Position numbers and translations under genes: made by a program
Source: Buchnera aphidicola (Periphyllus testudinaceus)
GTDB taxonomy: Bacteria > Pseudomonadota > Gammaproteobacteria > Enterobacterales > Enterobacteriaceae
DNA length: 64,000 nucleotides
NCBI RefSeq assembly: GCF_964059035.1
Contig: NZ_OZ060380.1
Span: 310,001 to 374,000 of the forward strand
Reading direction: 5' to 3'
The notes under the pieces: model-generated
Seen by the model: the letters and a program-made list of their open reading frames with translations, nothing else
Told to the model about the DNA's origin: nothing
The model's database searches: none
In this document: positions 18,016 through 27,623 of the stretch, one piece after another
Numbering within the stretch: the stretch's first letter is position 1
Layout of the letters: each line of letters starts with the position of its first letter

Positions 18016-18621
18016 TTATAAACTATTTATATATAAATTATTAATTTTATTTTTAAGTTTTGAAATACCAATTTTTTTTAAAGAAGAAAAAACTTGAATA
18101 TCAGCTTTTATATTTAAAGATAATATTTTTTTTTTTGCTAAAATATATTTTTCTTTTTTTAAAAAATTATTAATTTTATCGGATTTATTTAATAAAATAA
18201 TTATTTTTATTTTTTTTTTTTTAATAATATGAAGCATCTTTAAATCTATTTTTTTAAAAAAAAAATTAATATCAACTAATATAATAACTCCTATTAAACA
18301 TTTTCTATATAATAAATATTTTTTTATTTCTTTTATCCATTTTAATTTAAACTGTTTAGAAAATTTAGAATATCCATATCCTGGCAAATCTATAATTCTA
18401 AAACTGTTATTAATTTGAAAAAAATTAATTAATTGTGTGCTTCCAGGAAATTTACTAACTCGAGATATTTTTTTTTTATTAAACAAAACATTAATTAATG
18501 TAGATTTTCCAGTATTTGAATATCCAATTAATGCAATTTCTGAACCAAAATTAATGTCTATATCTTTTACATATGAAAAACTTTTTAAAAAAGAAATTGA
18601 ATTAAAATTTAATAATTTCAT
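18016..18621 (-). CDS. engB: Ribosome-biogenesis GTPase EngB (YihA/YsxC)
   Basis: Small GTPase needed for late 50S assembly. 201 residues (E. coli 210): G1 GYSNTGKST near residue 33, G2/G3 SKFPGSTQLINFF and DLPGYGYSKF, G4 NKSDK, G5 SSLKKIG. All motifs are present. Convergent with polA, its enterobacterial neighbour, and divergent from typA. Confidence 0.96.
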   Translation of the reverse strand: MKLLNFNSISFLKSFSYVKDIDINFGSEIALIGYSNTGKSTLINVLFNKKKISRVSKFPGSTQLINFFQINNSFRIIDLPGYGYSKFSKQFKLKWIKEIKKYLLYRKCLIGVIILVDINFFFKKIDLKMLHIIKKKKIKIIILLNKSDKINNFLKKEKYILAKKKILSLNIKADIQVFSSLKKIGISKLKNKINNLYINSL

Positions 18622-18845
18622 AAAAATCCTATTAAAATAATAAAATATAAAAATTAATAAAAATAAATTAAATAGAACTTACATAAAAAAAAAATTATAA
18701 AAAACTGTTAAATTTTTATGAATGTATTATTATAAACAAATATTTAAAAAAAACGAGCGCTTTTAAAAAATATATTTTTTATTTTTAAAAATAAAACTAA
18801 TTTAAAAACTTAATAAAACATAAAAAATATAAAGGAATAAAAAAA

Positions 18846-20666
18846 ATGAATAAAAAAATTAGAAACATTGCAATTATTGCTCATGTAGATCATGGTAAAA
18901 CTACTTTAGTTGATCAATTATTACAACAATCAGGAATATTTAAAAATCATGAAGAAAAAAAAGAAAGAGTAATGGATAGTAATGATTTAGAAAAAGAACG
19001 AGGTATTACAATCACTTCTAAAAATACTTCTATAATTTGGAATAAATATAAAATAAATATTGTAGATACTCCTGGTCATGCTGATTTTGGAGGAGAAGTT
19101 GAACGCGTTTTATCTATGGTAGATTCTGTTTTATTAGTAGTTGATGCTCTTGATGGACCTATGCCTCAAACAAGATTTGTTACAGAAAAATCTTTTAAAC
19201 ATAATATTAATCCAATTCTAGTCGTAAATAAAATTGATAGAGCAAATGCGAGACCAGATTGGGTAGTAGATCAAATTTTTGATTTATTTATTAATTTAAA
19301 TGCAACTGATAAACAATTAGATTTTCCTATAATTTATACATCAGCTTTATTAGGAAAATCTGGCTATGATTATAAAAAATTAAAAAATAATATGACTCCT
19401 TTATTTCAATCTATAATTAAACATACTCCAGCTCCAAAAAATAATATTGATAAAAAATTTAAAATGCAAATATCACAATTAGATTATGATAATTATCTTG
19501 GTGTTGTTGGAATAGGAAGAATTCAATCAGGATCAATAAAACCAAATACAAAAATAAAAGTTATAAATCATAAAAATAAGAAATATTTTGGAAAAACAAA
19601 TAAAATATTAACATATTTTGGATTAAAAAAAATCGAATCTACTTTGTCAGTTTCAGGAGATATAATTGCAATTACAGGAATTGAAAATATTAAAATTTCT
19701 GACACAATATGTGATATTGAAAATAATATTCCGCTTCCTAAACTAAAAATAGATGAACCTACTGTAAAAATGTTTTTTTCAGTTAATTCTTCACCTTTTT
19801 CTGGAAAAGAAGGAAAATATATTACTTCAAGACATATTTTAGAAAGATTAAACAAAGAAAAAATACATAATGTAGCTTTAAAAGTCGAAGAAACTCAAGA
19901 TTCTAGCGTTTTTTGTGTATCAGGTCGTGGAGAATTACACTTATCTATTTTAATAGAAAACATGAGAAGAGAAGGATATGAATTAGAAGTTTCTAGACCA
20001 AAAGTAATATTTAAAAAAATAAATAATATAGAACAAGAACCTTTTGAAAATGTTATTTTAGATATTGAAGAAAAAAATCAAGGAGTGATAATGCAATATT
20101 TAGGAGAAAGAAAAGGAGAACTTAAAAACATGATTTCAGATAATAAAGGAAGAGTAAGATTAGAATATATATTATCTAGTAGAGCTTTAATTGGATTTCG
20201 TTCGGAACTAATTAATATAACATCTGGAACAGGTTTATTTTTTTCATCATTTAGTCACTATGAAAAATTATCAAAAATAAAAGTAGGACAAAGACGAAAT
20301 GGAGTTTTAATATCTAATAATACAGGAAATGCAGTTGCTTTTGCTTTATATAATTTACAAGATAGAGGAAAATTATTCCTTGGTCATGGTTCACAAGTAT
20401 ACCAAGGACAAATAATAGGAATGCATAGCAAATCCAACGATTTAACAGTAAACTGTTTATCTGGAAAAAAACTAACAAATATGAGAGCTTCAGGAACTGA
20501 TGAAGCTATTAATTTAGTTAAACCAATAAATTTTACTTTAGAACAAGCAATTAGTTTTATAAATGATGATGAATTAATAGAAATTACACCAAAATCAATA
20601 CGTTTAAGAAAAAAACTTTTAACAGAAAATGAAAGAAAATGTGCATATAGAAAAAAAACTATATAA
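18846..20666 (+). CDS. typA: Ribosome-associated translational GTPase TypA/BipA
   Basis: EF-G-like GTPase that helps 50S assembly and stress adaptation. 606 residues (E. coli 607). G domain with AHVDHGKTTLVDQLL, RGITITSKNT, DTPGHADFGGEVER and VNKIDRANARP, then EF-G domains II, III and V and the unique C-terminal domain (RRNGVLISNNTGNAVAF, TNMRASGTDEAINL, EFINDDELIEITPKSIRLRK). AAAGGAA upstream of the ATG. Its stop codon directly abuts the gmk stop codon on the other strand. Confidence 0.97.
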   Translation: MNKKIRNIAIIAHVDHGKTTLVDQLLQQSGIFKNHEEKKERVMDSNDLEKERGITITSKNTSIIWNKYKINIVDTPGHADFGGEVERVLSMVDSVLLVVDALDGPMPQTRFVTEKSFKHNINPILVVNKIDRANARPDWVVDQIFDLFINLNATDKQLDFPIIYTSALLGKSGYDYKKLKNNMTPLFQSIIKHTPAPKNNIDKKFKMQISQLDYDNYLGVVGIGRIQSGSIKPNTKIKVINHKNKKYFGKTNKILTYFGLKKIESTLSVSGDIIAITGIENIKISDTICDIENNIPLPKLKIDEPTVKMFFSVNSSPFSGKEGKYITSRHILERLNKEKIHNVALKVEETQDSSVFCVSGRGELHLSILIENMRREGYELEVSRPKVIFKKINNIEQEPFENVILDIEEKNQGVIMQYLGERKGELKNMISDNKGRVRLEYILSSRALIGFRSELINITSGTGLFFSSFSHYEKLSKIKVGQRRNGVLISNNTGNAVAFALYNLQDRGKLFLGHGSQVYQGQIIGMHSKSNDLTVNCLSGKKLTNMRASGTDEAINLVKPINFTLEQAISFINDDELIEITPKSIRLRKKLLTENERKCAYRKKTI

Positions 20667-21293
20667 TTATTTCTTTAATAAATTTTTAATTAAATATTTA
20701 TATTTAATATTTTGATAATAAGTTAATAATCTAGAAGATTGTATAATAGATTTTAAATTAGAAATTGAATAATTAAAATTATCATTAATTATTAAATAAT
20801 CATATTCTAAATAATGACTTATTTCTAAAAAAAAATTTTTCATTCTTTTTAATATAATTGATTCTTTATCTTGATTTCTTTTATATAATCTATTTAACAA
20901 TTCTTTTTTAGAAGGAGGTAATAAAAAAATACTTTTTGAATTTGGAAAAAATTTTTTAATTTGAATAGAGCCTTGCCAATCTATATCTAATAAAATATCT
21001 TTACCTTGAGATAAAACTAATTCTGTTTTTTTTAAAGAAGTACCATAATAATTATTAAAAACTTTTGCGTATTCTAAAAATTTTTTTTTTTTAATCATTA
21101 ATTGAAACTTTTTTTTAGAAACAAAATAATAATCAATTCCATTCCTTTCTCTAGGACGCATAATTCGTGTAGTAAAAGAAATAGACTTTTTAATTTGAAA
21201 AGATCGTTCTTTTTTTAAAAATGCTTTTATCAAACTTGATTTTCCTGTACCGCTAGGAGCAGAAATAATAAAAATTTGTCCTATATTAATCAT
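20667..21293 (-). CDS. gmk: Guanylate kinase
   Basis: Phosphorylates GMP to GDP. P-loop SAPSGTGKSSL near residue 10, then FTTRIMRPRERNGIDYYFV (GMP site), FLEYAKVFNNYYGTS, ILLDIDWQGSIQIKKFFP and IFLLPPSKKEL. 208 residues (E. coli 207). The ATG at 21293 is chosen because the frame's upstream extension begins only at a TTG and has no family match. Convergent with typA with no bases between the two stop codons. Confidence 0.96.
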   Translation of the reverse strand: MINIGQIFIISAPSGTGKSSLIKAFLKKERSFQIKKSISFTTRIMRPRERNGIDYYFVSKKKFQLMIKKKKFLEYAKVFNNYYGTSLKKTELVLSQGKDILLDIDWQGSIQIKKFFPNSKSIFLLPPSKKELLNRLYKRNQDKESIILKRMKNFFLEISHYLEYDYLIINDNFNYSISNLKSIIQSSRLLTYYQNIKYKYLIKNLLKK

Positions 21294-21403
21294 AATATAT
21301 TTTATACTCAAAAAAATATTGAAAATTTAAAAAATAAATTTTTAAAATTTCAATAATATAAAAAATTAAAAAAATTTTAAAAATATAAATTTAATTTATC
21401 AAA

Positions 21404-22339
21404 TTATACTAAATTTTTAAAATTTATATTGTTAATCCTATAAATATAATTTTTTTTAAAAAAACGATTTAATACTACTTGTGCATAAATAATATTTTTT
21501 TTTACCTTTACTGAAGATAATAAAATTCCTTTTTTAACCCAAGAATTTTTAATTTTTACATAAACAAAATCTCCAGAAGAAAAATTATTATATAAAAAAT
21601 TACAATAAAGTATACATAATTTTTTTTTATTAAGATTTTTATATTTAATTTTAGCTATTTGTTCTTGACCAATATAACATCCTTTTTTAAAATTTAACGC
21701 ATTTTTAAATTTATGTAAATTTATTTCTTGTGGAAAAAAAAGTAATGAAGTTTGTTTTTCAATAATTGGAGTATTTTCTATAATATTTATTAATAACCAT
21801 TCTTGTTTATCATTAATAAAATTTAATTTTTTAAATTTTTCTTCAAAAAAACAAATTTTTTTTTGAGGTATAATTAATAAAAATTTTTTTATTAAAGAAT
21901 TAAAATAAATAATAGTAATATCTTTTATATGAACAACAACGTTTTTTTTATTCGGTAAAATATCAAAAATTTTTTTTAATTTTTGTTCTGAACTAAAACC
22001 AGAAATTCCTAATAAAGAAAATTTTTTAATTTTTTTAATTTTTATATCAAAAAATATAGAATAATTTTTCATAAATTGTATTTGTTTTTTGCATATACTT
22101 TTTCTTAAAATATAAAAATAGCTATTTTTTTTTTTAAAAATAAATAAAGTGCTTAAAATTTTTCCTTTAAAATTACAATGTCCGCAAAAAATATATTTAT
22201 TATTTTTTAATATATTTATATCTGAAGTAATTTGATTTTGTAAAAATTTTTTTTTATCTTTTCCTGTAACTTTAACTAAACTCCATTCATCTAAAAAAGA
22301 CATAGAAAGAATTTTTTTTTTTAAAAAGAATTTTTTCAT
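21404..22339 (-). CDS. ygfZ: Folate-binding Fe-S repair protein YgfZ
   Basis: Tetrahydrofolate-dependent GcvT-like protein that supports certain Fe-S enzymes; E. coli MiaB needs it, and miaB is also in this window. The 311-residue product has the N-terminal WSLVKVTGKDKKKFLQNQITSDI, the HCNFKGKILSTLFIF region and the signature FKKGCYIGQEQIAK with the conserved Cys. The rest is strongly diverged. Divergent from prfB across a ~280-base A/T spacer that shows no gene. Confidence 0.92.
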   Translation of the reverse strand: MKKFFLKKKILSMSFLDEWSLVKVTGKDKKKFLQNQITSDINILKNNKYIFCGHCNFKGKILSTLFIFKKKNSYFYILRKSICKKQIQFMKNYSIFFDIKIKKIKKFSLLGISGFSSEQKLKKIFDILPNKKNVVVHIKDITIIYFNSLIKKFLLIIPQKKICFFEEKFKKLNFINDKQEWLLINIIENTPIIEKQTSLLFFPQEINLHKFKNALNFKKGCYIGQEQIAKIKYKNLNKKKLCILYCNFLYNNFSSGDFVYVKIKNSWVKKGILLSSVKVKKNIIYAQVVLNRFFKKNYIYRINNINFKNLV

Positions 22340-22620
22340 AAAATTTTATAAAACATAATAATTTTTTTAATATTTAAAATATCATACACTTAAAAAATTA
22401 AATAATACAATATTATGATTAATAATAAAAAAATTAACTAATTTTTTTATTTAAATATTTAAAAAAATAAATAAAAAAAAGATCAAAAAAATTAATTAAA
22501 AATCTATTTTAAAAAAAATTTCTTATTTTTTTTAATTAATTTAATATATATTATATTTTATTAAAGTTTTATACTAAAAACAATTTATAATATATAATTT
22601 AATAAAAAATGAAAAAAAAT

Positions 22621-23719
22621 ATGATTAAAATAAAATATCTATCAAAAAAAATATCAAAATATTTTAAAAAAAATAAAAAAATTAGGAAACGTCTTTGATC
22701 TAAAAAAAAATAAAGAACGATTATTAGAAATTAATAAAAAAATAGAATCTATAAAAAATTGGAAAAACTTAAATTATATAAAAAAATATAATAAAAAAAA
22801 AAAAATACTATTAAAAGAAATTTCTTTATTAAAAATAATTAAATATAAAATTCAAGAAAATAAAAATTTGTTAAAATTATCAATTGAATTATCAGATTTA
22901 TCTATTTTAAAAGATATTAAAAAATCATTAAAAAAAATAAAAAAAAAAATAAAATATTTAGAATTAAACAAAATATTCTTTAAAAAAATAGATAAAAAAA
23001 ATTGTTATCTTGACATTCAATCAGGATCAGGAGGAATTGAAGCACAAGATTGGTCAAAAATTTTATTAAAAATGTATTTAAATTTTGCATATAAAAAAAA
23101 ATTTAAAACAAAAATAATTGATATTGTATATGACAAATTAAATGGAATTAAATCAGCAACAATAAAAATAATAGGAATTTATGCATTTGGTTGGTTTAGA
23201 ACAGAATCAGGAATACATAGATTAGTTCGAAAAAGTCCATTTAATTCAGGAAACAAAAGACATACATCTTTTAGTTCAATATTTGTATATCCAATTATAA
23301 AAAAAAAAAAATCAAAAAAAATTAAAAAATCTGATTTAAAAATAGATGTTTATAAAGCATCAGGAGCAGGAGGACAACATATAAATAAAACAGAATCTGC
23401 TGTTAGAATAACTCATATACCTAGTGGAATTGTAGTACAATGCCAAAATAATAGATCTCAACATAAAAATAAAAAACAAGCAATTCAACAAATTAAATCA
23501 AAAATATTAAATATAAAAATTAAAAAACAAAAAATAAAAAAAAAAAAAATAGATATGAAAAAATTTGAAATACAATGGGGAAATCAAATTAGATCATATA
23601 CATTAGACGATTCTAGAATAAAAGATTTAAGAACTGGTTTAGAAACAAAAAATATACAAAAATTTTTAAATGGAAACTTAAAAAAATTTATAAAAAAAAG
23701 TTTAAAATTAGGATTTTAA
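22621..23719 (+). CDS. prfB: Peptide chain release factor 2, with programmed +1 frameshift
   Basis: RF2 releases chains at UGA and UAA. The zero frame runs 25 codons from the ATG at 22621 to CTT-TGA (22693-22698), then the +1 frame (DLKKNKERLLEINKK) continues to 23719, giving 365 residues, exactly the E. coli length; the pre-shift segment is also 25 codons, as in E. coli. The recognition motif SPF (RLVRKSPFNSG) and the catalytic GGQ at 250-252 (GAGGQHINKTESAVRITH) are intact. An ATG at 22609 is an alternative start. Two long in-frame A runs (A13 at 23299, A14 at 23536) lie inside. Followed by lysS after two bases, as in E. coli. Confidence 0.95.
22684..22698 (+). promoter_or_regulatory. prfB programmed +1 frameshift site
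   Basis: AGGAAACGTCTTTGA aligns base for base with the E. coli site AGGGGGTATCTTTGA: an internal Shine-Dalgarno-like AGGA, a three-base spacer, the slippery CTT Leu codon and an in-frame UGA. Low RF2 slows UGA decoding and favours slipping onto TTT then GAT, an autoregulatory loop. The Shine-Dalgarno element is weaker than in E. coli. Confidence 0.9.
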
Positions 23720-23721
23720 AA

Positions 23722-25236
23722 ATGAACATTGAAAAAAAAAAAAAATACTCAAAAAAAAATAAAATTATAGAAAATAATGAACTTAAAAATCGAAAAAAAA
23801 AATTAAATGATTTAAAAAAAAAAGGTTTTAATTTTCCAAATAATTTTTCTAAAAATTATTTATCAAAAAAAATTTTATCAAAATATAATTTAAAAAATAA
23901 CGATTCTTTAAAATTAATTAATTTATCTGTAAAAGTAGCTGGAAGAATTATACAGAAAAGAACTATGGGAAAATCTACATTTTTAAAATTACAAGATTCA
24001 AAAGGAGAAATTCAAATATATTATTCTCAAAGTTCTTTTCCATTAAAAAAAAACAATTATATTAAATTTAAAAAATCTGATATAGGAGATATTATAGGAA
24101 TAAAAGGAACTTTATTTAAAACTAAAACCAATGAACTAACAATTCATTGTAAAAAATTTGTATTATTAAATAAAGCACTTAGACCTCTTCCAGAAAAATG
24201 GCATGGATTAGTAAATAAAGAAATTCGATATAGAAAAAGATATATCGATTTTATTTCCAATAGAAAAATAAAAAATGTTTTTGAAAAAAGAGCAAAAATA
24301 ATTTCAACTATTAGAAAATATATGAAAAATAAAAAATTTTTAGAAGTAGAAACACCCATGTTACATGATATACCAGGAGGCGCTATTGCTAAACCATTTA
24401 TTACCTATCATAATTCTTTAAACAAAGAAATGTATTTACGTATTGCTCCAGAATTATATTTAAAAAGATTAATCGTAGGAGGATTTGAAAAAATTTTTGA
24501 AATTAATAGAAATTTTAGAAATGAAGGAATATCGTCTAGACATAATCCTGAATTTACTATGATGGAAATGTATGTTGCTTATACTGATTATAAATATGTT
24601 ATGAAATTTTTAGAAAATTTAATTAAATACATATCAAAAAAATTAAATAATAAAAATAAATTAATATATAAAAATTATATTTTTAATTTTAAAAAAAAAT
24701 TTCAAAAATTTACTATGAAAGAATCTATTATTAAATTTAATAAAAACATTTCTAAAAAAGACTTAGAAAATATAAATACAATCAAAAAAATTGCGATTTT
24801 ATTAAAAATAAAAATTAAAGAAAAATGGAAAATAGGTAAAATATTAACAGAAATATTTGAAAAGACAGTCGAAAAAAAATTAATATATCCTACATTTATT
24901 ACTGAATATCCTATTGAAGTTTCTCCATTAGCAAAAACAAATAACTATAAAAAAGAAATTACTGATAGATTTGAATTTTTTATGGGAGGTTATGAAATAG
25001 CCAATGGATTCTCAGAACTAAACGATTCAAAAGAACAAAAAAAAAGATTTAAAAAACAAAATAAAAATAAATCAAATAAAACATACGATAAAGATTACAT
25101 ATTAGCTTTAGAACATGGGCTTCCTCCAACAGCAGGTCTAGGAATAGGAATAGATAGACTAATAATGATATTTACTAATCAAAAAAATATAAAAGATGTA
25201 ATAATTTTTCCAACTATGCGTAATATAAAAAAATAA
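23722..25236 (+). CDS. lysS: Lysyl-tRNA synthetase (class II)
   Basis: Charges tRNA-Lys, a heavy duty in this Lys-rich proteome. 504 residues (E. coli 505). An OB-fold anticodon-binding domain (VKVAGRIIQKRTMGKSTFLKLQDSKGEIQIY) precedes the class II core with motif 2 FEINRNFRNEGISSRHNPEFTMMEMY and motif 3 GLGIGIDRLIMIFTN. Two bases after prfB and 26 before lysA, so an operon is likely. Confidence 0.97.
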   Translation: MNIEKKKKYSKKNKIIENNELKNRKKKLNDLKKKGFNFPNNFSKNYLSKKILSKYNLKNNDSLKLINLSVKVAGRIIQKRTMGKSTFLKLQDSKGEIQIYYSQSSFPLKKNNYIKFKKSDIGDIIGIKGTLFKTKTNELTIHCKKFVLLNKALRPLPEKWHGLVNKEIRYRKRYIDFISNRKIKNVFEKRAKIISTIRKYMKNKKFLEVETPMLHDIPGGAIAKPFITYHNSLNKEMYLRIAPELYLKRLIVGGFEKIFEINRNFRNEGISSRHNPEFTMMEMYVAYTDYKYVMKFLENLIKYISKKLNNKNKLIYKNYIFNFKKKFQKFTMKESIIKFNKNISKKDLENINTIKKIAILLKIKIKEKWKIGKILTEIFEKTVEKKLIYPTFITEYPIEVSPLAKTNNYKKEITDRFEFFMGGYEIANGFSELNDSKEQKKRFKKQNKNKSNKTYDKDYILALEHGLPPTAGLGIGIDRLIMIFTNQKNIKDVIIFPTMRNIKK

Positions 25237-25262
25237 ATTTACAATAAAAATAAATAAATCAT

Positions 25263-26504
25263 ATGAAAATAATAAACAAAAAAAAAATTATCAGTAAAAA
25301 AAATATTCTTTCTGCAATAAAAATTTATAAATCACCATTTTGGATATATGATTATAATAAAATTTCTAAACAAATATCTAAATTAAAAAAATTTGATATT
25401 ATAAGATTTGCTCAAAAATCTTGCTCTAACATTCATATATTAAAAATTATGAAAGAACATGGAACAAAAATTGATGCTGTATCATTAGGAGAAATAGAGA
25501 GAGCTTTAAAAGCTGGTTTTAAAGGAAATTGTAATGATATTGTTTATACTTCAGATATAATAGATGATGAAACTTTAATCAAAGTAACAAAACATAAAAT
25601 TCCTATAAATATAGGATCCATAGATATGATAAAAAAAATTAGTAAAAAATCACCAAATCATAAAGTATGGTTAAGAATAAACCCAAAATTTGGAGATGGG
25701 CATAATAAAAAAACAAATACTGGAGGAAAAAACAGCAAACATGGTATTTGGAATACTAAATTAGCTATTAATTTAATAAAAAAATATAAATTAAAACTAA
25801 TTGGATTACATATGCATATTGGATCTGGAGCAAATTACTTACATTTAAAAAAAGTATGCAAAGAAATGAAAAAACAAGCAATAATGATAAATAAAAAAAT
25901 TTTATTTATATCAGCAGGTGGGGGTCTAACTATTCCATATAAAATACATGAAAAAAAAGTTAATACTAAAAATTATTATAAAATATGGAATAAATCTAAA
26001 AAAAAAATTGAAAAAAAATTGAAATGTAAAATTAAATTAGAAATTGAACCAGGTCGATTTTTAGTAGCTGAATCCGGACTTTTAGTATCACAAATACAAA
26101 GTATAAAAAAAGTAAAAAATAGAACCTTTGTATTAGTAAATGTAGGATTTAATGATTTGATTCGCCCTGTTCTTTACGGAAGTTATCATTATATATCTCT
26201 AATTACAATAGATAATAGAAAACTTGATTATTCTAAAAAAATAAAAGTCATAATTGGAGGACCATTATGTGAATCTGGAGATATTTTTACACAAAAAGAA
26301 AATAGCAAAATTTATTCTATAGAACTTCCTATTTTAAAAACAGGAGATTATATAATTTTTCATGATGTGGGTGCATATGGTGCATCTATGTCTTCAAATT
26401 ATAATAGCAGACCTTTTATTCCAGAAATTTTACTAAAAAATAATAATTTAATACAAATTAGAAGAAAACAAACTATTAAAGAAATGTTATCATTAGAAAT
26501 ATAA
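25263..26504 (+). CDS. lysA: Diaminopimelate decarboxylase
   Basis: Last step of lysine synthesis, meso-diaminopimelate to lysine; PLP enzyme. 413 residues (E. coli 420). FAQKSCSNIHILKIM holds the PLP-binding Lys, GLHMHIGSGANY and SAGGGLTIPY bind phosphate, EPGRFLVAESG and CESGDIFTQ carry substrate-binding and catalytic Cys residues, and GAYGASMSSNYNSRP closes the site. No LysR regulator is adjacent, unlike E. coli. Together with asd (34.0-35.1 kb) it shows a retained lysine route. Confidence 0.97.
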   Translation: MKIINKKKIISKKNILSAIKIYKSPFWIYDYNKISKQISKLKKFDIIRFAQKSCSNIHILKIMKEHGTKIDAVSLGEIERALKAGFKGNCNDIVYTSDIIDDETLIKVTKHKIPINIGSIDMIKKISKKSPNHKVWLRINPKFGDGHNKKTNTGGKNSKHGIWNTKLAINLIKKYKLKLIGLHMHIGSGANYLHLKKVCKEMKKQAIMINKKILFISAGGGLTIPYKIHEKKVNTKNYYKIWNKSKKKIEKKLKCKIKLEIEPGRFLVAESGLLVSQIQSIKKVKNRTFVLVNVGFNDLIRPVLYGSYHYISLITIDNRKLDYSKKIKVIIGGPLCESGDIFTQKENSKIYSIELPILKTGDYIIFHDVGAYGASMSSNYNSRPFIPEILLKNNNLIQIRRKQTIKEMLSLEI

Positions 26505-26557
26505 AAATATTAATATAAAAAATTCTTTAAAAAATATACATAAAAATTTAAAAAAAT

Positions 26558-27430
26558 ATGAATAATATATATATTAAATTTCCTAATATTAATCCAATTT
26601 ATTTTTCTTTAGGATTTATTTCTTTACATTGGTATGGATTAATATATTTCATGTGTTTTACAATTTCTATATGGTATAGTAAAAAATATGCAAAAAAATA
26701 TGTTAACTTAAAAAAAAAATATATTAAAAAATTAATATATTATTGTTTCATTGGATTATTTTTTGGAGGAAGAATAGGATATGTAATTTTTTATAAATTT
26801 TCTGATTTTTTAAAAAATAAATTTTATATATTTCAAATATGGAATGGAGGAATGTCTTTTCATGGTGGATTAATTGGAATAATAATTTCTTGTTTAATAT
26901 TTTCTATAAAAAATAAAATTAATTTTTTTAAAATAACAGACTTTATTTCTTTAATAAGTCCAATAAGTCTAGGAATAGGAAGAATAGGAAATTTTATTAA
27001 CGACGAGTTATTTGGAAGAGTAGCCATAAATTTTCCAGGAGCATTTTTATTCCCTAATTCTATAAAATTTGATCTAAAAGAACTAAAATTACATCCAGAG
27101 TTTAAAAAAATAATTAATACATACGGTATGTTACCAAGATATCCATCTCAATTGTTTGAATTTTTTTTTGAAGGAATCATATTATTTATAATAATTAATT
27201 ATTTTTTAAAAAAAACAAAAAAAACAGGAATAGTTTCTAGTATTTTTTTAATATTTTATGGAATTTTTAGAATCTTTTTAGAACAATTTCGAGAACCTGA
27301 TATAAAAATTAATATTTTATATAAAAATTTTACGCTTGGTCAACTCTTATCTTTTCCAATGATTATTTTAGGTTTATTATTATTTATATTACTAAATTAT
27401 AAAAAAAATAAAAAATTTTTTACATTATAA
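26558..27430 (+). CDS. lgt: Prolipoprotein diacylglyceryl transferase
   Basis: Adds diacylglycerol to the lipobox Cys of lipoproteins in the inner membrane. 290 residues with about seven membrane segments: SLGFISLHWYGLIYF at the N-terminus, FFGGRIGYVIFY, MSFHGGLIGI with the essential His, and GRIGNFINDELFGR (Lgt signature with key Arg/Asn). Its one visible client here is CyoA. In E. coli thyA follows lgt; here the next 193 bases hold no gene before miaB. Confidence 0.95.
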   Translation: MNNIYIKFPNINPIYFSLGFISLHWYGLIYFMCFTISIWYSKKYAKKYVNLKKKYIKKLIYYCFIGLFFGGRIGYVIFYKFSDFLKNKFYIFQIWNGGMSFHGGLIGIIISCLIFSIKNKINFFKITDFISLISPISLGIGRIGNFINDELFGRVAINFPGAFLFPNSIKFDLKELKLHPEFKKIINTYGMLPRYPSQLFEFFFEGIILFIIINYFLKKTKKTGIVSSIFLIFYGIFRIFLEQFREPDIKINILYKNFTLGQLLSFPMIILGLLLFILLNYKKNKKFFTL

Positions 27431-27623
27431 AAAATGTTTAATTTTATAAAAAAAAATTAAAAAAATTTTTAAAAATACCATATTTTTAAAAAATATTATA
27501 ATATTATACTTTTAATTGTTAATTATATTAGATACATGTAATATATTTTAAATATAAAAAATTATAAATACATAATAATTAATTAAGAATTATTAATTCA
27601 TTCATGAAAAAAATATAAAAAAA

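Noticed and set aside
23299..23549. A13 and A14 runs in prfB as a further frameshift
   Set aside because: RF2 stays in frame through both runs to its normal C-terminus, so the gene is intact at these points.
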